From: DATDRS01 sp035291605
GTDB taxonomy: Bacteria > Chloroflexota > Anaerolineae > Anaerolineales > UBA6663
Length of the DNA: 16,954 nt
Assembly: GCA_035291605.1 (NCBI GenBank)
Contig: DATDRS010000388.1
Coordinates: forward strand, 1 to 16,954
Direction of reading: 5' to 3'
A model generated the notes under the pieces. The model did no database searches. It was not told the DNA's origin and worked only from the letters and a program-made list of their open reading frames with translations. The translations under genes and the position numbers were made by a program. Of the stretch, positions 1 through 7,706 are shown in pieces (the stretch's first letter is position 1; each line of letters opens with the position of its first letter).

Positions 1-288
1 TATTGCTATGACGCCAGCCCGCCCTACACGCGCGGCTTCGCGGCGACGCTCACTGGCGAGGGCCTCGACGATTGTCAGGCATGTACGCTCCGCGTCGCAC
101 CCGAGGCGAGCGCGTGGCTCCAATCGCATCGTTCGCAGTTCGTGGGCCAGCCGACGATCACGTTCCTGGCGCAGGGCGGCCGATATGTGTGGATGCGGGC
201 GGCGTGGCCCGGCGGCGACAGTGCCATCGAGTGCCTCTTCAGTGGGGCGCGATCAATTCGCCTCGAGTCTTGCCGGCAGAGCCCCTGA
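1..288 (+). CDS. 3' end of an unrecognised protein gene (partial)
   Basis: Frame 1 is open from the left edge to a TGA at 286-288, giving the last 95 codons of a gene that begins outside the window. The translation looks like real protein: mixed composition, aromatic residues and GC-rich third positions. The overlapping frames give arginine/alanine-rich text typical of shadows. Five cysteines are visible (residues 2, 25, 28, 78 and 91 of the fragment), including a CQAC pair, and there are several Trp and Tyr. There is no membrane segment. I do not recognise the family. Two cysteine pairs could suggest an extracytoplasmic, disulfide-bonded domain, but this is a guess. The gene converges on the minus-strand flavoprotein gene, and a perfect hairpin directly after the stop probably ends both transcripts. 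Confidence 0.6.
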   Translation, partial: YCYDASPPYTRGFAATLTGEGLDDCQACTLRVAPEASAWLQSHRSQFVGQPTITFLAQGGRYVWMRAAWPGGDSAIECLFSGARSIRLESCRQSP

Positions 289-310
289 TCAAGACATCAA
301 TATGAAATGA

Positions 311-343
311 AAACCTGCCGGGTCTAAGAGACCCGGCAGGTTT
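311..343. terminator. Bidirectional intrinsic terminator
   Basis: Perfect 15-bp inverted repeat, 311-325 pairing with 329-343, with a 3-nt AAG loop. The arms begin with AAA and end with TTT, so each strand's transcript has a GC-rich stem ending in U residues. It lies between two convergent stop codons (288 on plus, 357 on minus). The U-tract is short, so termination strength is uncertain. Confidence 0.8.
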
Positions 344-356
344 CAACTTCACCGGA

Positions 357-1295
357 CTACCGCCACTCCTCCACCACCATCTCTTTCTCCAACGTTGGCT
401 GCTCCAGCAGATACTCGTAAGCCGAGAGCGCGGCCTTGGCCCCCTCGCCGATGGCGATGAGCACCTGTTCGGCGTAGACGTTCGTCACGTCGCCCGCGGC
501 GAAGATGCCCGGCGCGGACGTGCGGTTGCGCGCGTCCACCTGGATGCGGCCCTCGGCGTCGCGCTTGACCAACCCGGCGACCACGTTGGAGTCGGGCAGC
601 AGCCCCAATTCCACGAAGAAGGCGTCGGCGCGGATCTCGCGCGTGACGTCGTCGTGCTTCACGATCAGGCTCCGCGCATACTTGTCGCCTTTCACGCTCT
701 CTACCTGCTGTCCCTCCAGGATCAGGACGTTGGGCAGCGTGCTCAACCGCTGGCCGAGCGGGCTGTCGAGCTGGCCGTGCGTCGGGGCGATCAGCGTCAC
801 GTGCGAGGCCACGCGCGACAGTTCGGCGGCGGCGCGCAGCGCCAGGCCCGAGTCGCCCACGACGACCGTTTCCCGCTCGACAAACAGCGAGGCGTAGCTC
901 ACCGCGCTGTAGCACAGGCCGCGCATGAGGAATTCCTTTTCGCCGGGCACGCCCAACCGCTTGGCGCTGGCGCCGCTGGCGATGATCAGCGCCCGGGCCT
1001 GGTATTCTTTCCCGGTGCCGGTGTGCGCCGCATAACCGCCCTTGATCGCCTCGACGCGCGTGACGCTCTCCATCACGCGGGCAAAGTCGAGATATTCGAT
1101 CTCATGCGCAAAGCGGCTGACGGTTTCCTCGCCGTTGATCACCAGGTGATGCTCGATGTGCGGCAGTTCCAGGCGGAAGTTCGTCTTGCCGCCGAGGTCT
1201 TTGGTGATGAGCAAGGCGTTAAGGCGCTTGCGCAGCGCGTAGATGGTCGCCGTAAGCCCGGCCGGCCCGCCGCCGATGATGATTAAGTCGTACAT
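357..1295 (-). CDS. Thioredoxin-reductase-like FAD/NAD(P)H oxidoreductase lacking the CxxC
   Basis: 312 residues, the usual length of low-molecular-weight thioredoxin reductases. The FAD-binding Rossmann motif GGGPAG is at residues 8-13, a second dinucleotide motif (GDSGLA) at 147-152, and the C-terminal FAD motif AAGDV at 266-270. The redox site, normally CATC, reads SAVS (residues 130-133), so both redox cysteines are serine; Cys128 lies close by. It therefore should not reduce thioredoxin by the classical route. TrxR-fold ferredoxin/flavodoxin-NADP reductases also lack the CxxC, which makes electron transfer to ferredoxin or flavodoxin a reasonable but unproven role. The ATG is preceded by AGGAGG (1301-1306) at good spacing. 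It is the last gene of a run with malic enzyme and NFU, an NADPH source and an Fe-S protein. Confidence 0.85.
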   Translation of the reverse strand: MYDLIIIGGGPAGLTATIYALRKRLNALLITKDLGGKTNFRLELPHIEHHLVINGEETVSRFAHEIEYLDFARVMESVTRVEAIKGGYAAHTGTGKEYQARALIIASGASAKRLGVPGEKEFLMRGLCYSAVSYASLFVERETVVVGDSGLALRAAAELSRVASHVTLIAPTHGQLDSPLGQRLSTLPNVLILEGQQVESVKGDKYARSLIVKHDDVTREIRADAFFVELGLLPDSNVVAGLVKRDAEGRIQVDARNRTSAPGIFAAGDVTNVYAEQVLIAIGEGAKAALSAYEYLLEQPTLEKEMVVEEWR

Positions 1296-1317
1296 AGGTG
1301 CCTCCTGTGCCAGTTGT

Positions 1318-1348
1318 CAGTCGTCAGTCGCCAGTCGTCAGTCGCCAG
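1318..1348. repeat. Short tandem repeat in spacer
   Basis: A 14-bp unit (CAGTCGTCAGTCGC) occurs twice back to back at 1318-1331 and 1332-1345, followed by a partial third copy. The unit is itself built from CAGTCGT-like steps. Part of the second copy (1334-1341) is the inverse of CTGACGAC at 1358-1365, so an 8-bp hairpin is possible. It sits in the 87-nt spacer between malic enzyme and the flavoprotein gene. Confidence 0.85.
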
Positions 1349-1382
1349 AGTGCATATCTGACGACGGTCTACTGCAAGCTGA

Positions 1383-2747
1383 CTAATCCGTTTTCGCGAT
1401 AAATCCCTCGTCCATCATCATCTGCGTCAGGCCGCGCGACGTCTTGATGATGGCTTCCGCGCGCTCGTATTCTTCCTGATACGTCGTCGGCTTGCGGGCG
1501 ATCTCCTGCTCGACCGCTTTGGCGGCGACGGCCGCCGCTTCCCGCGGGAAGACATCCCATTCGTCCATGGTGGGCAGGATGTAGTCGGGGTTGAGTCCGT
1601 GTTCAGCGGCCATGTCCGCCAGGGCGTGCGCGGCGGCGAGGCACATCTCGTCGGTGATCGTCTTGGCCCGCACGTCCAGCGTGCCGCGGAAGATGCCGGG
1701 GAAGCCGAGCGAGTTGTTCACCTGGTTGGGGAAGTCCGAGCGGCCCGTGGCGACGACCGCTGCCCCGGCGGCTTTCGCCTCCCAGGGCCAGATTTCGGGA
1801 ATCGGGTTGGCGCAGGCGAACACAATCGCGTCCCCCTGCGGGGTCATGTCCGCCACCCATTCCTTGCGGATGGTGTCCGGGCCGGGGGTGGAGAGGGCGA
1901 TGACCACGTCCGCGCCTTTCATCGCCTCGGGGATGCCGCCGGTGCGGCCCTCGGCGTTGGTGAGCTGGCACAATTTCCACTTGTCCACGAACTCCGATTT
2001 ACGGAGTTCGATGTCCGTGCGGCCCTTGTGCAGAATGCCCCGGCTATCCACCATCCGGCACAGCGCCGGGTCGGCGCCCGAGGCGAAGATCAGGCGCGTG
2101 CAGGCCACATTCGCCGCGCCGCTGCCGATGAATGCGATGCGCGCCTCGGACATCTTCTTGCCCACGATCTTGAGCGCGTTGATCAGCGCCGCGAGCGTGA
2201 CGGTCGCCGTGCCCTGCTGGTCGTCGTGCCACACGGGGATCTCCGCCCGCGCGCGGAGCGTGTCGAGGATGCGGAAGCACTTGGGCTGGGAGAGGTCTTC
2301 GAGGTTCACGCCGCCGAAACCCGGTTGGATGGCCAGCACGGTATCAATGATCCTATCCGGGTCTTTCGTGTCGAGCATTACCGGCCAGGCGTCCACGCCG
2401 CCGAGATATTTGTAGAGCAGCGCCTTGCCTTCCATCACGGGCAGTCCGGCCTTGGGGCCGATGTCGCCCAGGCCGAGCACGCGCGTCCCGTCGGAGACGA
2501 CGGCTACGGTGTTCCACTTGTGCGTCATCTCGTAGACGAGCTCGGGATCGGCGGCGATGGCCTTGCAGGCGGCGGCGACGCCGGGGGTGTACCAGATGGC
2601 AAAATCGTGGAAGTCGCGCACGCGGCAGCGGAGCGCGGTCTGGACCTTGCCGTGATAGAACGGGTGCAGGCGCAGAGCATCGGCGGAGGGTTTTTTGGCT
2701 TTCGCCAGCAACTCCTCCGTGGTGAGGGTAGGGGCGTCCTTCAGCAT
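1383..2747 (-). CDS. Malic enzyme (oxaloacetate-decarboxylating malate dehydrogenase)
   Basis: Converts malate to pyruvate and CO2 while reducing NAD(P)+; cytosolic. The 454-residue protein has the short bacterial malic-enzyme layout without the C-terminal phosphotransacetylase-like domain of MaeB. Visible motifs, numbered from the chosen start, are YTPGVAAAC with the catalytic Tyr near 53, the catalytic Lys in MEGKALLYK near 108, metal ligands in NLEDL near 150 and WHDDQQGTA near 175, the nucleotide loop IGSGAANVA near 207-215, and CANPIPE near 312. An ATG 21 nt further upstream (2768) is in frame. The chosen ATG at 2747 has GGAGG (2753-2757) five bases away, while the upstream one has none. 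The start lies 24 nt after the NFU stop, so the two are probably one operon. Cofactor preference (NAD or NADP) cannot be read safely. Confidence 0.93.
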   Translation of the reverse strand: MLKDAPTLTTEELLAKAKKPSADALRLHPFYHGKVQTALRCRVRDFHDFAIWYTPGVAAACKAIAADPELVYEMTHKWNTVAVVSDGTRVLGLGDIGPKAGLPVMEGKALLYKYLGGVDAWPVMLDTKDPDRIIDTVLAIQPGFGGVNLEDLSQPKCFRILDTLRARAEIPVWHDDQQGTATVTLAALINALKIVGKKMSEARIAFIGSGAANVACTRLIFASGADPALCRMVDSRGILHKGRTDIELRKSEFVDKWKLCQLTNAEGRTGGIPEAMKGADVVIALSTPGPDTIRKEWVADMTPQGDAIVFACANPIPEIWPWEAKAAGAAVVATGRSDFPNQVNNSLGFPGIFRGTLDVRAKTITDEMCLAAAHALADMAAEHGLNPDYILPTMDEWDVFPREAAAVAAKAVEQEIARKPTTYQEEYERAEAIIKTSRGLTQMMMDEGFIAKTD

Positions 2748-2771
2748 ATTATCCTCCAATTGACTCACATA

Positions 2772-3053
2772 CTAAACGGCCTCGACTCTTTTCAGGTTCG
2801 GAAAGAACTGCGCGGCCGTGCCCTGCACCCAGCCGCGCAGGGTGACGGGCGAGAGCGGGCAGCCCAGGCACGCGCCAGACATCTTGATTTGGAGCGTCTG
2901 GCCGTCGAACGAAACCATCTCGACCGCGCCGCCGTGGAAGTGCTCAATGTAGGCGCTCAGGATTTCGACGAGCGCGCGCATGCGGTCTTCGTCGCTCGCG
3001 TCGGCGGGCACGCCGCTCAGGTCGGGTATGCGGTTGGCGGGTGGAGTGGGCAT
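2772..3053 (-). CDS. NFU-type Fe-S protein (NifU C-terminal-like domain)
   Basis: 93 residues, essentially a single NifU-like C-terminal domain, which binds a [4Fe-4S] cluster between two subunits and passes it to client enzymes. The motif SGACLGCPLSPVTL, with the CxxC at residues 62-65, is the family signature. It is preceded by a strand-helix region around the HGGAVEMVSF segment. The ATG at 3053 has GAGGAA seven bases upstream. A longer in-frame start at 3125 lacks a ribosome site and adds an uncharacteristic tail. It is the first gene of a probable operon with malic enzyme and the TrxR-like flavoprotein. The link to central carbon metabolism is unusual; supply of Fe-S clusters to electron-transfer partners is an inference. 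Confidence 0.85.
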   Translation of the reverse strand: MPTPPANRIPDLSGVPADASDEDRMRALVEILSAYIEHFHGGAVEMVSFDGQTLQIKMSGACLGCPLSPVTLRGWVQGTAAQFFPNLKRVEAV

Positions 3054-3126
3054 GGCAGTTTCCTCGGCAAAGCGGGCTAATTGGCCCTGCGTTCTCTGGA
3101 TTGCAGGGCGCAGTGAGAGGAGCATC

Positions 3127-3160
3127 GGCGCAGAACTCTGCTCAATCAGGTTACTGCGCC
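3127..3160. repeat. Hairpin upstream of NFU gene
   Basis: GGCGCAG at 3127-3133 pairs with CTGCGCC at 3154-3160. A further AAC/GTT pairing inside is reached over a one-base bulge. It lies about 75 nt upstream of the chosen NFU start and could be in that gene's leader. No promoter could be assigned with confidence here. Confidence 0.45.
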
Positions 3161-3168
3161 GGGCGTAC

Positions 3169-3236
3169 TGGGTGTAGTGAGGATGTGCGGTTTTTGCGGG
3201 TGATTTCTGTCATGCGCGAGGGCATGACTACACCCA
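3169..3236. repeat. Inverted repeat after the ABC operon
   Basis: TGGGTGTAGT (3169-3178) is the exact inverse of ACTACACCCA (3227-3236), and a small CATGC/GCATG stem is nested at 3211-3226. It lies just beyond the 3' end of the minus-strand ABC ATPase gene (stop at 3247) and upstream of NFU. It may act as a transcript end or be a small dispersed repeat. There is no U-tract, so I do not call a terminator. Confidence 0.5.
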
Positions 3237-3246
3237 TTAAGCATGG

Positions 3247-4068
<822 letters not shown>

Positions 4069-4087
4069 TTGTGTTGACCTTATACAC

Positions 4088-6334
4088 TCACTCATACCTC
4101 AACGCCTCGATCGGCCTCAACCCCGCCGCGCGCCACGCCGGGTATAGGCTGCCGATGACGCCGAGCGTGACCGCCAGCCCCAGCACCCGCCCGAACAGCG
4201 CGGGCGTGTATGCGGGCGTCAGGAAGGCGCCGAAGCCCGGGATGAGCATGAAGAGATAATTCAGCCCGACGCCCAGGCCGATGCCCACCAGCGCGCTCAA
4301 CAGGCTGAGCGCCAGCGCCTCGACGAAGATCATCCGCACCACGCGCCGGCGCTTCCAGCCCAGGGCGCGCAGCACGCCGATCTCCTGTGTCCGCTCGAAG
4401 ACGCTGATGAGCATCGCGTTCGTCATCACGATCCCGCCAACGACGACGGTGAGCAGGATGAGCGCGTTCAGGATCGCGTACGTCGTCGCGAAGTCCTGCA
4501 TCCGTTCGGTGAACCGCGTCGCCTGGCTGACGATGATCTGCGGATACTCGCGTTCCAGCGTGCGGGCGATCTCCTCGGCGCGCGCCTGCTCCGCCGCGAC
4601 GATGGAGATGGCGAGGAGCGAAACCTGGCGGCGCTTGTTGAACAGCGCCTGCGCCTCCTTGAGCAGGATCGCCCCGCCCGCGTCTTCGTAGGCTGCGCCG
4701 TTCTCGTAAATGCCGACGATGCGATAGCTCGCGCCGGCCAGGCGGACGGTCTCCCCGACGGTCTTATTCAACCCTGTGGCGGCGAAACGCCCAATCATGA
4801 TCTCGCCGGGCCGCATGATCAGGCGGCCTTCGCGGATGCGAAAGTGGTGAATGTAGGCCTCCGCCGGGTCAATGCCGAAGAGCAGCAAGTATGGCAATCC
4901 CGGCGCGCTCGAGACGCCGAACACCAGCTTGGACACCGATTTGATTTCTGGGCGCACGGCGATGCGGTCGGCCACGCGCTCGTCAATCACCGAGAACGAC
5001 AGGTCGGAGGCGTTCGCCTGTTCCGCCAGCAGGTCGGCCTCGCCTGCGCCCGCCAACTGCGTGAATTCTTTGGTGAACCCCTCGACCATCGCCAGCAGCG
5101 CGACGACGAACCCCACGCCGATCCCGAGCCCGAGCAGCGTGACGAGCGTCCGCGTGGGGCGCCGCCACAGATTGCGCAGCGCGCCCCCGCTAGGGAACCG
5201 CGCCAACAGCCGGGCGGCTGACCCCGCCTGATCACCGGCGCCGCTGTCGTACCGCATCGCCTCCACGGGCGCGAGTTGCGCCGCGCGCCACGCAGGATAC
5301 AGCCCGCCGAGCGCGCCGAGCAGCAGCGCGGTGGCAACCGCTTGAATGAAGATCGCCGGCGTGAACACGCCGCTGAGCAGCGACTCCACGGACGGCGACA
5401 GCCGGGCGAGGGCCGTCAGCCCGATGCCCAGCCCGATGCCTAGCGCGCCGCCGCCGCCGGCCAGAACGAGCGACTCGCCCAGGATCAAGCCTAGCACGCG
5501 CCGCCGCCGCCAGCCCACCGCGCGCAGCACGCCGATCTCGCGCGTGCGCTCGAACACGCTCATCAGCATCGTGTTCATCATCCCCAGCCCGCCGACGAGC
5601 ACGGCGAAGAAGCCGAGGAAGGAGCCGAACGAGCGATACATGTTGGTCGCCTCGGCCTGCTGCGTGGCCTCGCCCGACCGCGTGGCAACCAGTTCGGGCC
5701 AGCGGTCTTCGATCTGCTTCTTCAGGGCCTCAATCTCACGCGCGTCCTCCACCTTCACGTTGAAGTAGTTGACGCGGTATCGCTTGTCAAAGGCGCGCTG
5801 GGCGTCCTCCAGCCCCATGACCGCGCCGCCGTCCTCGAGGTTCACGCCCGTTTCGTAGATGCCGGCGACGCGGTAGGTCATGCCGTTCAGGATAAAGCTC
5901 TCGCCCACCTGCTTGTTGAAGTTCTTGGCCGTGATTTTGCCGAGCAGGATCTGCTTGCGGGAGGCGAGCGGCCCGCCGGCGATGAGGCGGTAGTGCTTCA
6001 TGGCGAACCCGTGGGGGTCTTCGCCCATCACGACGAAGTAGGGCGCATCGGTCATCTGCACGATGCCGATGACGGTGCCGGAGACCGCGTCCACGCCGGG
6101 CATGAGCGCGATCTCCTCGCCCACGCTCGCGTCCACCGCGCTCAGGATCAGCATCACGGCGTCCTTTTGCCCGACGGTGAGGTCCGCGCCGGAGGACGAG
6201 AAGATGCTCTCGAACCCGCTCGCGAAGCCTTCGCCGAACGCCGAGAGCGCGACGACTGCCGCCACCCCCACGGCCACGCCGAGCATGGTGAGGACCGTGC
6301 GCGTTTTGCGCCGCCAGAGATTCTTGAGGATCAT
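4088..6334 (-). CDS. ABC exporter permease, tandem-duplicated MacB/FtsX modules
   Basis: 748 residues built from two copies of one module of about 363 residues (1-363 and 385-748). Each starts with NLWRR.TRT followed by a membrane helix, then a large periplasmic-type MacB_PCD domain. Next come three membrane helices, with SVFERT(R/Q)EIGVLRA(V/L)GW(R/K)RRRV after the first, and each ends LYPAWRAA.L.P(V/I)EA(M/L)RY. That gives eight predicted helices, so a single chain could supply what two MacB-like subunits normally do. The chosen ATG at 6334 has GGAA at short spacing and fits the module start. An in-frame ATG at 6418 would add 28 arginine-rich residues unlike the family. It is followed directly by its ATPase. 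Substrate unknown. Confidence 0.9.
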   Translation of the reverse strand: MILKNLWRRKTRTVLTMLGVAVGVAAVVALSAFGEGFASGFESIFSSSGADLTVGQKDAVMLILSAVDASVGEEIALMPGVDAVSGTVIGIVQMTDAPYFVVMGEDPHGFAMKHYRLIAGGPLASRKQILLGKITAKNFNKQVGESFILNGMTYRVAGIYETGVNLEDGGAVMGLEDAQRAFDKRYRVNYFNVKVEDAREIEALKKQIEDRWPELVATRSGEATQQAEATNMYRSFGSFLGFFAVLVGGLGMMNTMLMSVFERTREIGVLRAVGWRRRRVLGLILGESLVLAGGGGALGIGLGIGLTALARLSPSVESLLSGVFTPAIFIQAVATALLLGALGGLYPAWRAAQLAPVEAMRYDSGAGDQAGSAARLLARFPSGGALRNLWRRPTRTLVTLLGLGIGVGFVVALLAMVEGFTKEFTQLAGAGEADLLAEQANASDLSFSVIDERVADRIAVRPEIKSVSKLVFGVSSAPGLPYLLLFGIDPAEAYIHHFRIREGRLIMRPGEIMIGRFAATGLNKTVGETVRLAGASYRIVGIYENGAAYEDAGGAILLKEAQALFNKRRQVSLLAISIVAAEQARAEEIARTLEREYPQIIVSQATRFTERMQDFATTYAILNALILLTVVVGGIVMTNAMLISVFERTQEIGVLRALGWKRRRVVRMIFVEALALSLLSALVGIGLGVGLNYLFMLIPGFGAFLTPAYTPALFGRVLGLAVTLGVIGSLYPAWRAAGLRPIEALRYE

Positions 6335-6832
6335 CGTTTCCAGTGTATCCGGCAAGACCCGTCTGCGCCAGACAGGACGCCGCCGATTTCGTCCCAGGCA
6401 CATGACATGCCCACACATGCGCCTGGCGCCCTCCAGCGCGCGCTCAGTTCAGCCTGTGCGCCGCCGGGCGGACGACGAGCATCGAGTGGCGCGCGCCGCA
6501 TGCCCAAATCCAGTGTGGACGGACACGCCTTCGCCGCGCTCTTAACGTATGCCGATTGGCGTCGGGCGACCAGTGCCGGATGTCATTGATCGTCTTGCTC
6601 CGGAAACCGGGTCTCTGGAATGAGACCTGACAGGTCTTCATACCCGACGAGCGCGGCCAGGCCCCGGCGGCCTGGCGGCGCTGCAAATCCGTCTGGGCCA
6701 GGCGCGCGCGGGCGTGCCCGCGGACGGAAGTTACATTCGTCGGAAGGGCATCAGTCAAATGCCACTAACCGCTCGCCCCTCTCCGGCGCACAATAATAAT
6801 GTTCGTCGCCGGGCAATCTCAGGAGGGTGCTT
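6335..6832. other. Non-coding stretch upstream of the ABC operon
   Basis: No convincing gene is seen in these 498 bases; the open frames are arginine-rich and lack ribosome sites. The right half (6610-6722) holds four hairpins. A weak leftward promoter can be drawn at 6730-6758 (TTGACT, 17-nt spacer, TGTAAC), which might serve the ABC permease. The -10 match is poor. An AT-rich patch (AATAATAAT near 6792) precedes the Lon remnant on the plus strand and could be a relic -10 region. Confidence 0.55.
6610..6722. repeat. Cluster of four hairpin-forming repeats
   Basis: Stems, in order: GGTCTC/GAGACC (6610-6615 with 6622-6627); AGACCTG/CAGGTCT (6623-6629 with 6631-6637), sharing bases with the first; GCCAGGCC/GGCCTGGC (6656-6663 with 6669-6676); CGCGGGC/GCCCGCG (6707-6713 with 6716-6722). 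The first two share the AAACC..GGGTCT and AGACC.G.CAGG text of the terminator at 311-343, suggesting one dispersed repeat family. Confidence 0.65.
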
Positions 6833-7092
6833 ATGGAAACGACCTCTCTGCGCCTGCTGCCTGAGGCGCTCCGCCGCGTGTGTGACCCCGCCGGTTTTGA
6901 TTTCGAAACCACCGCCGACCTGCCACAGTTGGAAGAAATCATCGGCCAGCCTCGGGCGGTGGGAGCCTTGGAATTCGGGGCGCCCTCCATCGCGCCGTCG
7001 CCGACCGGCTGGCGGGCTATGCCGAGATTCTGAAGGCGCTATCCGCGCCGAAGGAAAACGAAGCCGCCGCTAGTCAGGTGCAGACCGGTTGA
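6833..7092 (+). pseudogene. Collapsed remnant of a Lon-like AAA protease gene
   Basis: An ATG at 6833 with AGGAGG (6821-6826) opens a frame whose first 50 or so residues read like the N-terminus of the LonB-like ATP-binding protease family (about 800 residues). It begins LLPEALRRVCDP, then FETTADLPQLEEIIGQ, then RAVGALEFG, the segment before the Walker A region. The frame then stops at 7031-7033. A second frame through the same end reads GALHRAVADRLAGYAEIL and ends at 7090-7092, resembling the end of such a protein. The simplest reading is one internal deletion that joined the first and last parts out of frame near 6975-6990 and removed the ATPase and Ser-Lys protease domains. The family assignment comes from memory of the motif pattern. 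Confidence 0.62.
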
Positions 7093-7116
7093 CAACGCCG
7101 GGAGGATGCCTACACT
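7089..7116 (+). promoter_or_regulatory. Sigma70-type promoter for the adenosine-kinase operon
   Basis: TTGACA at 7089-7094, 16-nt spacer, TACACT at 7111-7116. Expected start of transcription is near 7122-7124, about 85 nt before the kinase ATG. The -35 box overlaps the last codon and stop of the Lon remnant. Confidence 0.6.
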
Positions 7117-7123
7117 GTGGAAG

Positions 7124-7150
7124 TAGAGACGTTCCACCGAAACGTCTCTA
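7124..7150 (+). promoter_or_regulatory. Perfect hairpin at the predicted 5' end of the kinase mRNA
   Basis: TAGAGACGTT (7124-7133) pairs exactly with AACGTCTCTA (7141-7150) around a 7-nt loop. Because the promoter predicts a start at about 7122-7124, the mRNA would begin with this stem-loop. It could stabilise the 5' end, or it may be a dispersed intergenic palindrome that landed here. Confidence 0.7.
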
Positions 7151-7206
7151 TCAACAAAACTACTCGAGCATTTTCCCAAGGTCTATATTGCCGCGAGGAG
7201 GTCAAT

Positions 7207-7692
7207 ATGGAACTCGCCGCCGTCAAAATTGAGAAACCGGAGACGATCAACTTCATCCTCGGCCAGACGCACTTCATCAAAAGCGTCGAGGACATTCATG
7301 AGGCGCTGGTCACGGCTGTGCCGGGGATCAAGTTCGGGCTGGCCTTCTGCGAGTCTTCGGGCAAATGCCTGGTGCGCTGGACGGGCACCGACCCGGCGAT
7401 GACCGAGTTGGCCCGGAAGAACGCGCAGGCCATCGGCGCGGGACACAGCTTCATCCTGTTCCTCGGCGAGGGCTTCTATCCGGTCAACGTGCTGAACACG
7501 GTCAAGATGGTCCCCGAGGTATGCCGCATCTTTTGCGCCACGGCCAACCCGGTCGAGGTGCTCGTCGCGCAGACCGAGCAGGGGCGGGGCATCCTGGGCG
7601 TGGTGGACGGGTTCTCGCCGAAGGGTGTCGAGGGCGACGAGGACATCGCCTGGCGCAAGGGCTTCCTGCGGCAGATCGGTTACAAGTTGTAA
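7207..7692 (+). CDS. Adenosine-specific kinase (PF04008 family)
   Basis: 161 residues, matching the short, almost single-domain family described as adenosine-specific kinases from hyperthermophilic archaea and bacteria. It is unrelated in fold to ribokinase-type adenosine kinases. Family blocks are visible throughout: QTHFIKSVEDIHEAL, FGLAFCESSG, the AGH near 78, PVNVLNTVK, VCRIFCATANPVEVLV, GRGILGVVDG and, at the C-terminus, PKGVEG..DIAWRKGFLRQIGYK. The ATG at 7207 follows GAGGAGG at close, good spacing. An upstream in-frame ATG at 7117 would precede the predicted transcript start, so it is rejected. It is followed after 14 nt by a CDP-alcohol phosphatidyltransferase, so the two are probably cotranscribed. 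The biochemical role rests on little characterised biology. Confidence 0.88.
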   Translation: MELAAVKIEKPETINFILGQTHFIKSVEDIHEALVTAVPGIKFGLAFCESSGKCLVRWTGTDPAMTELARKNAQAIGAGHSFILFLGEGFYPVNVLNTVKMVPEVCRIFCATANPVEVLVAQTEQGRGILGVVDGFSPKGVEGDEDIAWRKGFLRQIGYKL

Positions 7693-7706
7693 GGAGGTGA
7701 GGGTGT

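Noticed and set aside
8..310. Plus-strand frames of 100 and 77 codons at the left edge
   Set aside because: They overlap the protein-like frame 1 reading (1-288) and are Arg/Ser/Ala-rich shadows.
1318..1348. CRISPR-like repeat
   Set aside because: The units are 14 bp, adjacent without spacers, and only two copies; no cas genes nearby.
1599..3080. A 493-codon plus-strand open frame across malic enzyme and NFU
   Set aside because: Antisense shadow of two clear minus-strand genes; composition is His/Arg/Gly-rich and matches no family.
6444..6758. A 104-codon minus-strand frame in the non-coding stretch
   Set aside because: Arginine-rich, crosses all four hairpins, has no ribosome site and no recognisable motif.
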